In this document: positions 40,803 to 49,723 of the stretch, piece after piece
Numbering within the stretch: position 1 is the first letter of the stretch
How the letters are laid out: the number at the start of each line of letters is the position of its first letter
Assembly: GCA_044222225.1 (NCBI GenBank)
Contig: JBGANR010000001.1
Span: forward strand, 186,001 to 250,000
Direction: 5' to 3'
Source of the DNA: JBGANR01 sp044222225
GTDB lineage: Bacteria; Actinomycetota; Actinomycetes; Mycobacteriales; Mycobacteriaceae
Length of the DNA: 64,000 nucleotides
Position numbers and translations under genes: made by a program
The notes under the pieces: generated by a model
Told to the model about the DNA's origin: nothing
The model's input: only the letters and a program-made list of their open reading frames with translations
The model's database searches: none

Positions 40803-42665
40803 ATGTGTGGAATCGTCGGTTACGTTGGTCAGCGGCAGGCCCTTGATATCGCCGTCGAAGCGCTGCGCAGGATGGAGTACCGCGGCTACGACTCGGCCGG
40901 TGTCGCGATACTCGACGGCCACGGCGGCCTGGCGGTGGAGAAGCGCGCCGGACGTCTGGAGAACCTCGACAAGGCGCTCGCCGAGGCGCCGGCGGGCGCA
41001 TTCGAGGGGTCGACGGCCATCGGCCACACCCGCTGGGCGACGCACGGCCGCCCGACGGATCGCAACGCACACCCGCACACGAGCCTGGACGGCCGCATCG
41101 CGGCCGTGCACAACGGCATCATCGAGAACTTCGCGACGCTGCGCACCGAACTGGAGGCGGCGGGCATCGAGTTCCGTTCCGACACCGACACCGAGGCCGC
41201 GGTCCATCTCGTGGCCGTCGAGTACGAGTCGGGCCCGAACGCCGGCGACTTCGAGGCCAGCGTCAAGGCGGTGCTGCGTCGGCTCGAGGGCGCGTTCACG
41301 CTCGTGTTCACGCATGCCGACCACCCGGGCACGATCGTCGCCGCACGCCGGTCGACGCCGCTCGTCGTGGGCGTCGGGCAGGGCGAGATGTTCCTCGGCT
41401 CGGACGTCGCGGCGTTCATCGAGCACACCCGTGACGCCGTCGAGCTGGGGCAGGACCAGGTCGTCGTCATCACCGCCGACAGCTACCGGATCACCGACTG
41501 GAGCGGCGAGGAGGTCGACGGCAGGCCGTTCCACATCGACTGGGACCTCGCGGCCGCGGAGAAGGGCGGCTACGACTACTTCATGCTCAAGGAGATCGCC
41601 GAGCAGCCGCAGGCGCTCGCCGACACGCTTCTCGGGCATTTCGAGAACGGCCGTGTCATCCTCGACGAGCAGCGGCTCTCGGACGGCGACCTCCGCGACG
41701 TCGACAAGGTCTTCGTCGTCGCCTGCGGCACGGCGTATCACGCGGGTCTGCTCGCGAAGTACGCCATCGAGCACTGGACGCGGCTGCCGGTCGAGGTCGA
41801 GCTGGCCAGCGAGTTCCGCTACCGCGATCCGGTCCTCGATCGATCGACGCTCGTCGTCGCCATCAGCCAGTCCGGCGAGACGGCCGACACCCTCGAAGCC
41901 GTCCGGCACGCCAAGGAGCAGAAGGCCCGCGTGCTGGCGATCTGCAACACGAACGGCGCGCAGATCCCGCGTGAGTCAGACGCGGTGCTCTACACCCACG
42001 CCGGTCCGGAGATCGGCGTGGCGTCGACGAAGTGCTTCCTCGCACAGGTCGCCGCGACGTATCTGGTCGGCCTCGCGCTGGCCCAGGCCCGCGGTACGAA
42101 GTACCCGGACGAGGTGGCACGCGAGTTCGCCGAGATCGAGGCGATGCCCGAGAAGGTCCGCGAGACCATCGAGTGCATGGACTCCGTGCGCGAGCTGGCG
42201 GTCTCGCTGGCGCACAACAACACGGTGCTGTTCCTCGGCCGGCACGTCGGCTATCCGGTGGCCCTGGAGGGGGCGCTCAAGCTCAAGGAACTGGCGTACA
42301 TGCATGCCGAGGGTTTCGCGGCGGGCGAACTCAAGCACGGACCGATCGCCCTCATCGAGGACGGCCTGCCGGTGATCATCATCATGCCGTCGCCGTCGGG
42401 CCGGGCGGTGCTGCACAGCAAGATGGTCAGCAACATCCGCGAGATCCAGGCGCGCGGCGCGCAGACGATCGTCATCGCGGAGAAGGGCGACGCGGCCGTC
42501 GCGCCGTTCGCCGACCATCTCATCGAGGTGCCGCGGACGCCGACGCTGCTCCAGCCGCTCGTCTCGACGGTGCCGCTGCAGGTGTTCGCCGCCGCGGTCG
42601 CCCAGGCGCGGGGCTACGACGTCGACAAGCCGCGCAACCTGGCGAAGTCCGTCACGGTCGAATAG
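40803..42665 (+). CDS. glmS: GlmS, glutamine-fructose-6-phosphate aminotransferase
   Basis: The 620-residue enzyme makes glucosamine 6-phosphate from fructose 6-phosphate and glutamine. The N-terminal Ntn glutaminase domain begins MCGIVGYVGQRQ with Cys2 as nucleophile, then IGHTRWATHGRP. Two SIS sugar-isomerase domains follow (VVACGTAYHAG, AISQSGETADTLEA; VLFLGRHVGYPVALEGALKL, GELKHGPIALI), ending KPRNLAKSVTVE. The length is standard. It opens a run of eight co-directional genes for cell-wall precursors and t6A formation. Confidence 0.97.
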   Translation: MCGIVGYVGQRQALDIAVEALRRMEYRGYDSAGVAILDGHGGLAVEKRAGRLENLDKALAEAPAGAFEGSTAIGHTRWATHGRPTDRNAHPHTSLDGRIAAVHNGIIENFATLRTELEAAGIEFRSDTDTEAAVHLVAVEYESGPNAGDFEASVKAVLRRLEGAFTLVFTHADHPGTIVAARRSTPLVVGVGQGEMFLGSDVAAFIEHTRDAVELGQDQVVVITADSYRITDWSGEEVDGRPFHIDWDLAAAEKGGYDYFMLKEIAEQPQALADTLLGHFENGRVILDEQRLSDGDLRDVDKVFVVACGTAYHAGLLAKYAIEHWTRLPVEVELASEFRYRDPVLDRSTLVVAISQSGETADTLEAVRHAKEQKARVLAICNTNGAQIPRESDAVLYTHAGPEIGVASTKCFLAQVAATYLVGLALAQARGTKYPDEVAREFAEIEAMPEKVRETIECMDSVRELAVSLAHNNTVLFLGRHVGYPVALEGALKLKELAYMHAEGFAAGELKHGPIALIEDGLPVIIIMPSPSGRAVLHSKMVSNIREIQARGAQTIVIAEKGDAAVAPFADHLIEVPRTPTLLQPLVSTVPLQVFAAAVAQARGYDVDKPRNLAKSVTVE

Positions 42666-42703
42666 TCGAGCAGCCCGGTCGAGCCGGGCAGCCGAGGAGA
42701 AGC

Positions 42704-44161
42704 ATGCAGCGCTACGTGCGTGCCGACGACGTCCGGGCGGCCGAGCAGGCCACGGGCCTGCTCGAGTCCGGCGTCCTCATGGCCCGGGCCGCTCGTGCCG
42801 TCGCGGGCGTCGCCGTCGAGATGCTCGGACGCGTCTACGGCGCGCGGGTGGCGCTGGCGGTCGGAGCGGGGGGCAACGGCGGCGACGCGCTCTACGCGGG
42901 TGCCTACCTGGCGCGGCGGGGCGCCCTCGTCACGGCGTATCCGCTCGCCCCGCAGCGCACTCATGCCGGCGGGTTGGCGGCACTGCGTCGGGCCGGTGGC
43001 CGCGTCGGCGATCCGGCCGACCCGGCGCCCGCCGATCTCGTCGTCGACGGTGTGACGGGTCTGTCCGCCCGCGGTCCGCTCCGGCCCGCGGCGGCGACGT
43101 TGTTCGAGCGGCTCACCGCCGACCACACGCGGGTGCTCGCCGTCGACATCCCGTCGGGCATCGACGCCGATACCGGCGAGGTGACCGGCCCGGCCGTGCA
43201 CGCCGACGTCACGGTCACCTTCGGTGAGCGTCGGTTCGCCCATGCGCTCGCCGCCGACCACTGCGGCCGCCTCGTTGTCGCCGACATCGGGCTCACCGTC
43301 GCGCCGGCGACGGCCGATCTCGTCGCCGCCACCGATGCCGACGTCCGCGCGTCGTGGCCGCGGCCCGGACGCGTCGACGACAAGTACAGCCAGGGCGTCG
43401 TCGGCATCGTGGCGGGGTCGACGCGATATCCCGGTGCCGGCCGCCTGTGCTGCGCCGGCGCCGTCGCCGCGACGTCGGGCATGGTCCGCTATGTCGGCCC
43501 GTCGGATGTGACGGCTGCGCTTCCGGAGGTCGTCGTCGCACCGGATCTCGCCTCCGCCGGCCGTGTGCAGGCGTGGGTCGTCGGGCCCGGCATCGGTGTC
43601 GACGACGCGGCCGCCGCGTTGTTGCGGACGGTGCTCGCCACCGACCTGCCCGTCCTCGTCGACGCCGATGCCCTGACGCTTCTCGCGGCCGATCCCGTCG
43701 TCCTGCGCGCCCGCCGCGCCCCGACACTCCTGACGCCCCACGCCGGCGAGTTCGAACGCCTCACCGGCACGCCGCCCGGGGAACGCGGCGCGCGCCTCGC
43801 CGCCGTCCGCGCGTCGGCCGCCGATCTCGGCGTCCATGTCCTGCTCAAGGGCGCGACGACGCTCATCGCGGCGCCGGACGGCCGCGCCGCCGTCAACCTC
43901 GCGCCGTCGGCGGCCCCCGCGACCGCCGGATCGGGAGACGTTCTGGCCGGGATCATCGGCGCGCTGCTGGCGGCCGGCCGTGATCCGCTGTCGGCCGCGG
44001 CGCTCGGCGCGCGCGTCCACGCCGCGGCGGCCGACGGGGCCTCGGGCGGGGCGCCGATCGGCGCGTCGTTGCTGGCCGCCGCCATCCATCCGACGCTCGC
44101 CGACCTGCTGGGCGCCGGCGCCCGCATCCGGCCGGCGACCCGGGACAGGAGGACTCCGTGA
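42704..44161 (+). CDS. nnrD: NnrD, bifunctional NAD(P)H-hydrate epimerase / dehydratase
   Basis: The 485-residue protein repairs damaged (hydrated) NAD(P)H. The N-terminal YjeF_N half (about 1-205, AGGNGGDALYAGAYLARRG and VDIPSGIDADTGEV) is the epimerase; the C-terminal ribokinase-like half is the ADP/ATP-dependent dehydratase with VVGPGIGVDD, LVDADALTLL, TPHAGEFERLTG and ATAGSGDVLAGIIGALL. GAGGAGAAGC precedes the ATG, after a small hairpin (42673-42689). Its stop overlaps the alr GTG. Confidence 0.93.
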   Translation: MQRYVRADDVRAAEQATGLLESGVLMARAARAVAGVAVEMLGRVYGARVALAVGAGGNGGDALYAGAYLARRGALVTAYPLAPQRTHAGGLAALRRAGGRVGDPADPAPADLVVDGVTGLSARGPLRPAAATLFERLTADHTRVLAVDIPSGIDADTGEVTGPAVHADVTVTFGERRFAHALAADHCGRLVVADIGLTVAPATADLVAATDADVRASWPRPGRVDDKYSQGVVGIVAGSTRYPGAGRLCCAGAVAATSGMVRYVGPSDVTAALPEVVVAPDLASAGRVQAWVVGPGIGVDDAAAALLRTVLATDLPVLVDADALTLLAADPVVLRARRAPTLLTPHAGEFERLTGTPPGERGARLAAVRASAADLGVHVLLKGATTLIAAPDGRAAVNLAPSAAPATAGSGDVLAGIIGALLAAGRDPLSAAALGARVHAAAADGASGGAPIGASLLAAAIHPTLADLLGAGARIRPATRDRRTP

Positions 44162-45276
44162 CGCCCACCCCCCGGAGAGAGCAACTGGAGGCGACCGTCG
44201 ATCTCGACGCGATCGCCCACAACGTGCGCGTCGTCGCGAAGGCCGCCGCCGGCGCCCGCGTGATGCCGGTGCTCAAGGCCGACGCCTACGGGCACGGGGC
44301 CGTTCCCGTCGCCCGCGCGGTGCTGGCCGCCGGCGCCGCCGAACTGGGCGTCGCGACCATCACCGAGGCGCTCGGGCTGCGCGCGGCCGGCATCATGGCA
44401 CCCGTCACGACCTGGCTGCACGGCTCCGCCGCCGAGTTCGGCGCGGCCGCCGCGGCGGACGTCACCGTCGCCGTCTCTCGCGTCGACCAACTGCGCGCCG
44501 TTCTCGCCGCCGCGGGGGACGCGCCGCCGAACGTCGCGGTGAAGATCGATTCGGGCCTGTATCGCAACGGCGTCGCGGCGGAGGACTGGGCGGCGCTCGC
44601 GACGGCGCTCGCCGACACGCCCGGGCTCGCACTCCGTTCGGTGTTCACCCACTTCGCCTGCGCCGACGAGCCAGGGGACCCGTCGATCGACGCGCAGACG
44701 GCGGTCTTCGACGCGCGTGTCGCCGATCTGCGGACGCGCGGCGTCGACGTCGGCGCCCTGCATCTGGCCAATTCGGCGGCGGCGCTGACGCGTCCGGACC
44801 TCGCCCGCGACATCGTGCGACCCGGCATCGCCGTCTACGGCCGGACGCCGGTCCCGCAGGTCGGCGATTTCGGCCTCCGTCCGGCGATGACGCTGGACGC
44901 CGAGGTGATCGCGGTCAAGCGGGTACCGGCCGGCGGCGCGGTGTCCTACGGACGCACGTGGATCGCGCAACGGGACACGACCGTCGCCCTCGTCCCGGCG
45001 GGTTACGCCGACGGTGTGCCGCGGGCGCTGTCGGGACGATTCGCCGTGCGGCACGGCGACGCGCTGCTGCCGAACGTCGGCCGGGTCTGCATGGACCAGT
45101 TCGTCGTCGACGCCGGCGACCACGACATCGCGATCGGCGACCGCGTCGTCCTGTTCGGCGGTCCGCCCGGTCCGACGGCCGCGGATTGGGCCGATACCGT
45201 GGGAACGATCGACTACGAGATCCTGTGCGGCGTCGGTGCGCGCGCCGTCCGCCGCTACATCGGGATGAGGACATGA
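44158..45276 (+). CDS. alr: Alr, alanine racemase
   Basis: The 372-residue PLP enzyme converts L- to D-alanine for peptidoglycan. The PLP lysine is in VLKADAYGHGAVP (about residue 40); the catalytic tyrosine region reads VCMDQFVVDAG with VSYGRTW, and IDSGLYRNGV is the barrel strand. The GTG overlaps the nnrD stop; its own stop overlaps the hydrolase ATG. This is the target of D-cycloserine in the family. Confidence 0.96.
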   Translation: MTPTPRREQLEATVDLDAIAHNVRVVAKAAAGARVMPVLKADAYGHGAVPVARAVLAAGAAELGVATITEALGLRAAGIMAPVTTWLHGSAAEFGAAAAADVTVAVSRVDQLRAVLAAAGDAPPNVAVKIDSGLYRNGVAAEDWAALATALADTPGLALRSVFTHFACADEPGDPSIDAQTAVFDARVADLRTRGVDVGALHLANSAAALTRPDLARDIVRPGIAVYGRTPVPQVGDFGLRPAMTLDAEVIAVKRVPAGGAVSYGRTWIAQRDTTVALVPAGYADGVPRALSGRFAVRHGDALLPNVGRVCMDQFVVDAGDHDIAIGDRVVLFGGPPGPTAADWADTVGTIDYEILCGVGARAVRRYIGMRT

Positions 45277-46331
45277 GCCAGAAGCACCGCACACCGATTC
45301 TCGCCGGCACCGCCGGACTCGCCACCGTTGCGGCGCTCGCCGTCGGCGGCATCACCCGCAGCATCATGCAGCGCCGCAAGGGCGTCCTCGACCGCAACAT
45401 CGTCGAGGACTTCAACGCGATCGGCGCCGGCCGGTCCAGCATCGTCGCGGCCGACGACGGCGTCCCGCTCGCCGTGCGCGAGTTCGGCCGTTCCGATGCG
45501 CCGCTCACCGTCGTCTTCGTGCACGGCTTCTGCCTGCGCATGCAGAGCTGGCACTTCCAGTACCGCGACCTGAGCAGACAGTGGGGCGACGGCGTCCGCA
45601 TGGTGTTCTACGACCAGCGCGGCCACGGTGGTTCCGGACGCGCGCCGGACGATTCCTGCTCGTTCACCCAGCTCGCGAAGGACTGCTCGGCCGTGCTGCG
45701 GGCCGTCGTTCCGACGGGCCCGATCGTCCTCGTCGGCCATTCGATGGGCGGAATGACGGTCATCGCCCTCGCCGGCCGGGAGCCGGAACTGTTCGGTCCG
45801 CGGGTCGTCGGCAACGTCCTCATCGCGACGGCGGCCGAGGGGCTCAGCCGCGCCGGGCTCGGCAAGGGGCTGCAGAACCCGCTCGTCGACGCCTTCCGCG
45901 CGTCGGTGAAGAAGATCCCGTCGGCGGTGCAGGCGGGGCGCGGCGTCACCCGGGGACTCATGGCGCCGGTGTATGCGGCCGCGAGTTTCGGGCCGACGTA
46001 TCACAGTCCGTCGGTGAGCCGCTTCGTCGAGACGATGCTGCACGAGACACCGATCAACACCGTCGTCAACTTCCTCCGCGCGCTGGAGGACCACGACGAA
46101 TCGGCCGGCCTGCCGGCCATCGCGCGGGTGCCGACGACCGTGATCTGCGGCTACGACGACGTCGTCACCCCGCTGCGCAACTCGGTCGCGCTGCACAACG
46201 CGTTGCCGGGCAGCGAGCTCGTCGGCGTCCCGGAGACCGGGCACATGGTCATCATGGAGGCCGTCGACGTGGTCAACGGTGCCATCGACCGGCTCGTGAC
46301 ACGTGCCCGAGAGAAGCCGGAGTCCGCGTGA
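45273..46331 (+). CDS. Membrane-anchored alpha/beta hydrolase
   Basis: The 352-residue protein starts with a membrane segment (about 10-30, ILAGTAGLATVAALAVGGI) and continues as a complete alpha/beta hydrolase: VVFVHGFCLRMQSW (oxyanion side), YDQRGHGGSG, VLVGHSMGGMTVIAL (nucleophile Ser), CGYDDVVTPL (acid) and ETGHMVIME (His). It is probably a lipase/esterase working at the membrane; the substrate is unknown. It is tied by four-base overlaps to alr and tsaE, and an alpha/beta hydrolase in this position is common in actinobacteria. Confidence 0.85.
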   Translation: MSQKHRTPILAGTAGLATVAALAVGGITRSIMQRRKGVLDRNIVEDFNAIGAGRSSIVAADDGVPLAVREFGRSDAPLTVVFVHGFCLRMQSWHFQYRDLSRQWGDGVRMVFYDQRGHGGSGRAPDDSCSFTQLAKDCSAVLRAVVPTGPIVLVGHSMGGMTVIALAGREPELFGPRVVGNVLIATAAEGLSRAGLGKGLQNPLVDAFRASVKKIPSAVQAGRGVTRGLMAPVYAAASFGPTYHSPSVSRFVETMLHETPINTVVNFLRALEDHDESAGLPAIARVPTTVICGYDDVVTPLRNSVALHNALPGSELVGVPETGHMVIMEAVDVVNGAIDRLVTRAREKPESA

Positions 46332-46831
46332 GCGACATCGGCCGCGACGGCGCCGGCAGCCGAATCCTGCCGACGACCGACGACACCGAGGCGTTCGGCG
46401 CCGAGCTCGCGCGGGTCCTGCGGCCCGGCGACCTCGTCGTGCTCGACGGTCCGCTCGGCGCAGGCAAGACGGCGTTGACGCGGGGCATCGGGGCGGGCCT
46501 CGGCGTCACCGGGCAGGTCTCGTCGCCGACGTTCATCATCGCTCGGGTCCACCGCCCCGGACGCCCCGGCGGGATCCCGCTCGTGCACGTCGACGCCTAC
46601 CGCCTGCGCGGTGTCGGCGACGGTGGACTCGACGACCTCGACGCGCTCGACCTGGACACCGAGCTCGACGAGGCGGTGGTCGTCGTCGAATGGGGTCGCG
46701 GCGTCGCCGAGCGACTGACCGACCGGCACCTGCTCGTCACGCTCTCCCGCGGCGACGACGACACCCGGACGGCCGACTGGGCCTGGCGCGCCGCCGCCGG
46801 CGAGGCCGGGACGGACGACCCGGTAGCCTGA
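46328..46831 (+). CDS. tsaE: TsaE, ATPase of the t6A tRNA-modification complex
   Basis: The 167-residue P-loop protein has DGPLGAGKTALTRGIGAGLG (Walker A), SSPTFIIARVH and HVDAYRLRG, then VVVVEWGRG, the TsaE family pattern. It powers resetting of TsaB-TsaD in threonylcarbamoyladenosine synthesis at A37 of ANN-reading tRNAs. The GTG overlaps the hydrolase stop by four bases. TsaB and TsaD lie in the same run. Confidence 0.94.
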   Translation: MSDIGRDGAGSRILPTTDDTEAFGAELARVLRPGDLVVLDGPLGAGKTALTRGIGAGLGVTGQVSSPTFIIARVHRPGRPGGIPLVHVDAYRLRGVGDGGLDDLDALDLDTELDEAVVVVEWGRGVAERLTDRHLLVTLSRGDDDTRTADWAWRAAAGEAGTDDPVA

Positions 46832-46837
46832 GGCACC

Positions 46838-47506
46838 GTGATCCGTGACGTCGTGTTGGCCGTCGATACCGCGACGTCGCGGCTCGTCGTCGGGATCGTC
46901 GCCGGTGGGCGCACCGTCGCCGAGCGCTCCTCCGACCGGCCGCGCGGTCACGCGGAGGTGCTCGTCCCGCTCATCCTCGGCTGTCTCGACGACGCCGGCC
47001 TCACCCGAGCCGACCTGACGGCGGTGGTCGTCGGCACCGGTCCCGGGCCGTTCACGGGATTGCGCGTCGGGATGGCGACGGCCGCGGCCTTCGGCCACGC
47101 GCTCGGCCTGCCCGTCCACGGGGTCTGCACACTCGACGCGATCGCCGCGGACGCGCCCCGGGGCGAGCCGTTCTGCGTCATCACCGATGCCCGCCGCCGC
47201 GAGGTCTACTGGGCGCGCTACGACGCCGCGGGCCGCCGCGAGGCCGGACCGGCCGTCGGACCCGTGCCGGAGACGGGTGCCGCCCGCCGCGCCGCCGGAT
47301 CGCCGGAGCACATCGCGAACGCCGGACTGGCGCCCGTCGCACCCACCGCCCCGACTCCCGCCGGGCTGGTCGCCGCCGCCGACCTCGCGGCCGAGCCCGG
47401 CCCGTTCGTCCCGCTCTACCTGCGCCGGCCCGACGCCGTCCCGCTCGCGGAGCAGAAGAAGGAGATCGCCCGCCGCGCCCGGGCGGAGGCGGCGCGCCGT
47501 GGGTGA
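46838..47506 (+). CDS. tsaB: TsaB, scaffold of the t6A complex
   Basis: The 222-residue ASKHA-fold protein has VLAVDTATSRLVVGIV and VVVGTGPGPFTGLRVGMATA, the TsaB signature, and bridges TsaD and TsaE. It lacks the metal-binding histidines of TsaD, as expected. The GTG start lies six bases after tsaE. Its stop overlaps the rimI GTG by eight bases. Confidence 0.93.
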   Translation: MIRDVVLAVDTATSRLVVGIVAGGRTVAERSSDRPRGHAEVLVPLILGCLDDAGLTRADLTAVVVGTGPGPFTGLRVGMATAAAFGHALGLPVHGVCTLDAIAADAPRGEPFCVITDARRREVYWARYDAAGRREAGPAVGPVPETGAARRAAGSPEHIANAGLAPVAPTAPTPAGLVAAADLAAEPGPFVPLYLRRPDAVPLAEQKKEIARRARAEAARRG

Positions 47507-48050
47507 GGTTCACATCGAGCCGATGCTCCCGATCGACGCGGTCCGCTGCGCCGAGATCGAGGCCGTGCTCTTCGCCGGCGACTCGCCGTGGCCCCTCGGC
47601 GCCTTCCGCGCCGAGCTGGCGGCGTCGCACACCCGGTATTTCGTCGCGAAGTCCGAGACGGGCCGGGTGATCGGGTACGCGGGGCTCGCACTGCTCGGCA
47701 CGCCGAGGGAGTGGGAGGCCGAGATCCACACCGTCGCCGTCGACCCGGCCCGGCAGCGCGAGGGCATCGGCCAGACGCTGCTCGACGCGCTGCTGACCGT
47801 CGCCGACGAGCACGCGGCGCCTCTCTTCCTCGAAGTCCGCGACGACAACATCGCCGCTCGGGAGCTGTACCGCCGCAACGGTTTCGCCGAACTCGGCGTG
47901 CGCCGGGGCTACTACCCGCAGTCCGGGCGGGACGCGATCACGATGCGCCGCGAGACCGGGACGCCGGCCGGGCCGGGCCACGGTGCCGAGCAGAGCCACG
48001 CCGAGCAGAGCCACGCCGAGCAGAGCCAGGCCGAGGAGGGCGTCCGATGA
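47499..48050 (+). CDS. rimI: RimI-type ribosomal protein N-acetyltransferase
   Basis: The 183-residue GNAT has EIHTVAVDPARQREGIGQTL, the acetyl-CoA loop, and LEVRDDNIAARELYRRNGF with GVRRGYYP, the RimI pattern (N-terminal acetylation of bS18 and perhaps other proteins). The last 20 residues are an odd polar tail with three AEQSH/Q repeats encoded by a 15-base DNA repeat (47986-48035), absent from the family core. The stop overlaps tsaD (ATGA). Confidence 0.9.
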   Translation: MGEVHIEPMLPIDAVRCAEIEAVLFAGDSPWPLGAFRAELAASHTRYFVAKSETGRVIGYAGLALLGTPREWEAEIHTVAVDPARQREGIGQTLLDALLTVADEHAAPLFLEVRDDNIAARELYRRNGFAELGVRRGYYPQSGRDAITMRRETGTPAGPGHGAEQSHAEQSHAEQSQAEEGVR

Positions 48051-49099
48051 TCGTCATGGGCATCGAGAGTTCCTGCGACGAGACGGGCGTCGGCGTCGTC
48101 GAGCGCCATGCGGACGGCACGCTGACGCTGCTCGCGGACGAGGTCGCGTCCAGCGTCGACGAGCAGGCCCGTTACGGCGGCGTCGTGCCGGAGGTCGCCT
48201 CGCGCGCGCACCTGGAGGCCGTCGTGCCGACGATGCAGCGCGCCCTCGACGCCACCGCGGCGGCTCGCCCGGATCGCCCCGGCGGCCGCCCGGACGCGAT
48301 CGCCGTGACCATCGGCCCGGGGCTCGCGGGTGCGCTGCTCGTCGGTGTCGCGGCCGCTAAGGCGTACGCCGCGGCCTGGGACGTGCCGCTCTACGCCGTC
48401 AACCATCTCGGTGGGCACGTCGCCGTCGACACCCTGGAGCACGGCCCGCTGCCGGACGCCGTCGCGCTGCTCGTCTCCGGCGGGCACACCCATCTGTTGC
48501 GGATCCGCGATCTCGCCGAGCCGATCGAGGAGCTCGGCACCACCGTCGACGACGCGGCGGGGGAGGCCTTCGACAAGGTCGCCCGGCTGCTCGGCCTCGG
48601 CTATCCGGGCGGGCCGGTCATCGACCGACTCGCCCGCGACGGCGACCCGGCGGCGATCGCCTTCCCACGCGGCATGTCCGGTCCTCGGGACGGGCGTTGT
48701 CAGTTCAGCTTCTCCGGACTCAAGACGGCCGTCGCCCGCTACGTCGAGGGCGTCGAGCGGGTGGGCGGCGTCGTGCCGGTCGCCGACGTCGCGGCGTCGT
48801 TCCAGGAGGCCGTCGCCGACGTCCTCACCGCGAAGGCCGTCCGGGCCTGCGAGGACGCCGGCGTGTCGACGCTGGTGCTCGGCGGCGGTGCGACGGCCAA
48901 CAGCCGCATCCGTTCCCTCGCCGAGGAACGCTGCGCCGCGGCGGGCATCGCCCTGCGGGTGCCGAAGCCCCGGCTGTGCACGGACAACGGCGTGATGATC
49001 GCGTGCTACGGCGCTCACCTCATCGCCGGTGGCGCCGAGCCGTCCGATCTCGCCGTGGCGACGGACCCGGCGATGGCCGTGTCGACGAGCCGCTACTGA
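48047..49099 (+). CDS. tsaD: TsaD (Gcp), catalytic subunit of t6A synthesis
   Basis: The 350-residue protein transfers the threonylcarbamoyl group to A37 of tRNA. It begins MIVMGIESSCDETGVGVV and has the metal-binding NHLGGHVAVD (His residues at about 120 and 124), LLVSGGHTHLL, DDAAGEAFDKVAR, FSFSGLKTAV and LGGGATANSRIR. The length is standard. It closes the glmS-to-tsaD run; a short stem (CGGCACTC/GAGTGTCG, 49124-49143) 25 bases after the stop may end the transcript. Confidence 0.96.
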   Translation: MIVMGIESSCDETGVGVVERHADGTLTLLADEVASSVDEQARYGGVVPEVASRAHLEAVVPTMQRALDATAAARPDRPGGRPDAIAVTIGPGLAGALLVGVAAAKAYAAAWDVPLYAVNHLGGHVAVDTLEHGPLPDAVALLVSGGHTHLLRIRDLAEPIEELGTTVDDAAGEAFDKVARLLGLGYPGGPVIDRLARDGDPAAIAFPRGMSGPRDGRCQFSFSGLKTAVARYVEGVERVGGVVPVADVAASFQEAVADVLTAKAVRACEDAGVSTLVLGGGATANSRIRSLAEERCAAAGIALRVPKPRLCTDNGVMIACYGAHLIAGGAEPSDLAVATDPAMAVSTSRY

Positions 49100-49184
49100 G
49101 CGGGCCGCGGCGTCCTTGCGGGCCGGCACTCGGCGGAGTGTCGGCTCTCGGCGGGTCGCCTCTGGCGCACGGCTTCCTTGAGTG

Positions 49185-49211
49185 CTGGCACTCAGCGGTA
49201 TAGAGTGCCAA
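49185..49211 (+). promoter_or_regulatory. CIRCE operator of groES-groEL1
   Basis: CTGGCACTC-N9-GAGTGCCAA is close to the CIRCE consensus TTAGCACTC-N9-GAGTGCTAA bound by the repressor HrcA. The spacer contains TATA, so the site overlaps a probable -10 (TATAGA, 49201-49206 region). The gene should be induced by heat and unfolded protein. Confidence 0.88.
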
Positions 49212-49334
49212 GTGGCACTGCCGCGCGTTTCGGCACCCGCGACGACGGAACGCGCCGGAAGTCCGCACGTACTTTCTCAGCACGCGCCGGCCACCGGTCG
49301 GCGCACGTTTCCCCTGAACTGGAGGGTTTCAATC

Positions 49335-49628
49335 GTGGCGAACATCAAGCCGCTCGAGGACAAGGTCGTGGTCCAGGCCGTCGAGGCCGAGACGACCACC
49401 GCTTCCGGCCTGGTCATCCCCGACACGGCCAAGGAGAAGCCGCAGGAGGGCAAGGTCATCGCCGTCGGCGAGGGTCGCGTGACCGACAAGGGCACTCGGA
49501 TCCCGGTGGACGTCAAGGAAGGCGACACCGTCATCTACAGCAAGTACGGCGGCACCGAGATCAAGATCGGCGCCGAGGAGTACCTCATTCTCTCCGCCCG
49601 CGACATCCTGGCCGTCGTCGAGCGCTGA
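49335..49628 (+). CDS. groES: GroES co-chaperonin
   Basis: The 97-residue protein begins VANIKPLEDKVVVQAVEAET, has the mobile loop TTTASGLVIPDTAKEKPQEG and ends SARDILAVVER; it caps the chaperonin ring. The GTG at 49335 follows CTGGAGGG. A CIRCE site lies 124 bases upstream. GroEL1 follows after 95 bases. Confidence 0.97.
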   Translation: MANIKPLEDKVVVQAVEAETTTASGLVIPDTAKEKPQEGKVIAVGEGRVTDKGTRIPVDVKEGDTVIYSKYGGTEIKIGAEEYLILSARDILAVVER

Positions 49629-49648
49629 CGCCGCCCATGTGACGGATC

Positions 49649-49680
49649 CGCCCCGGTGGCCCATTGCGGCCCCGGGGCGG
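49649..49680 (+). other. Hairpin between groES and groEL1
   Basis: CCGCCCCGG and CCGGGGCGG arms with an inner GGCC pairing form a GC-rich stem between the two genes. It could attenuate read-through or mark a processing site. Confidence 0.5.
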
Positions 49681-49723
49681 CTCGCGTCAGTTCCCGTTCC
49701 GCATCAGGAGAAGAGAGCCGCAT

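Noticed and set aside
49124..49143. A second CIRCE operator upstream of groES
   Set aside because: GCACTC and GAGTGT are present but the spacer is four bases, not nine, so it is a small hairpin rather than a HrcA site.
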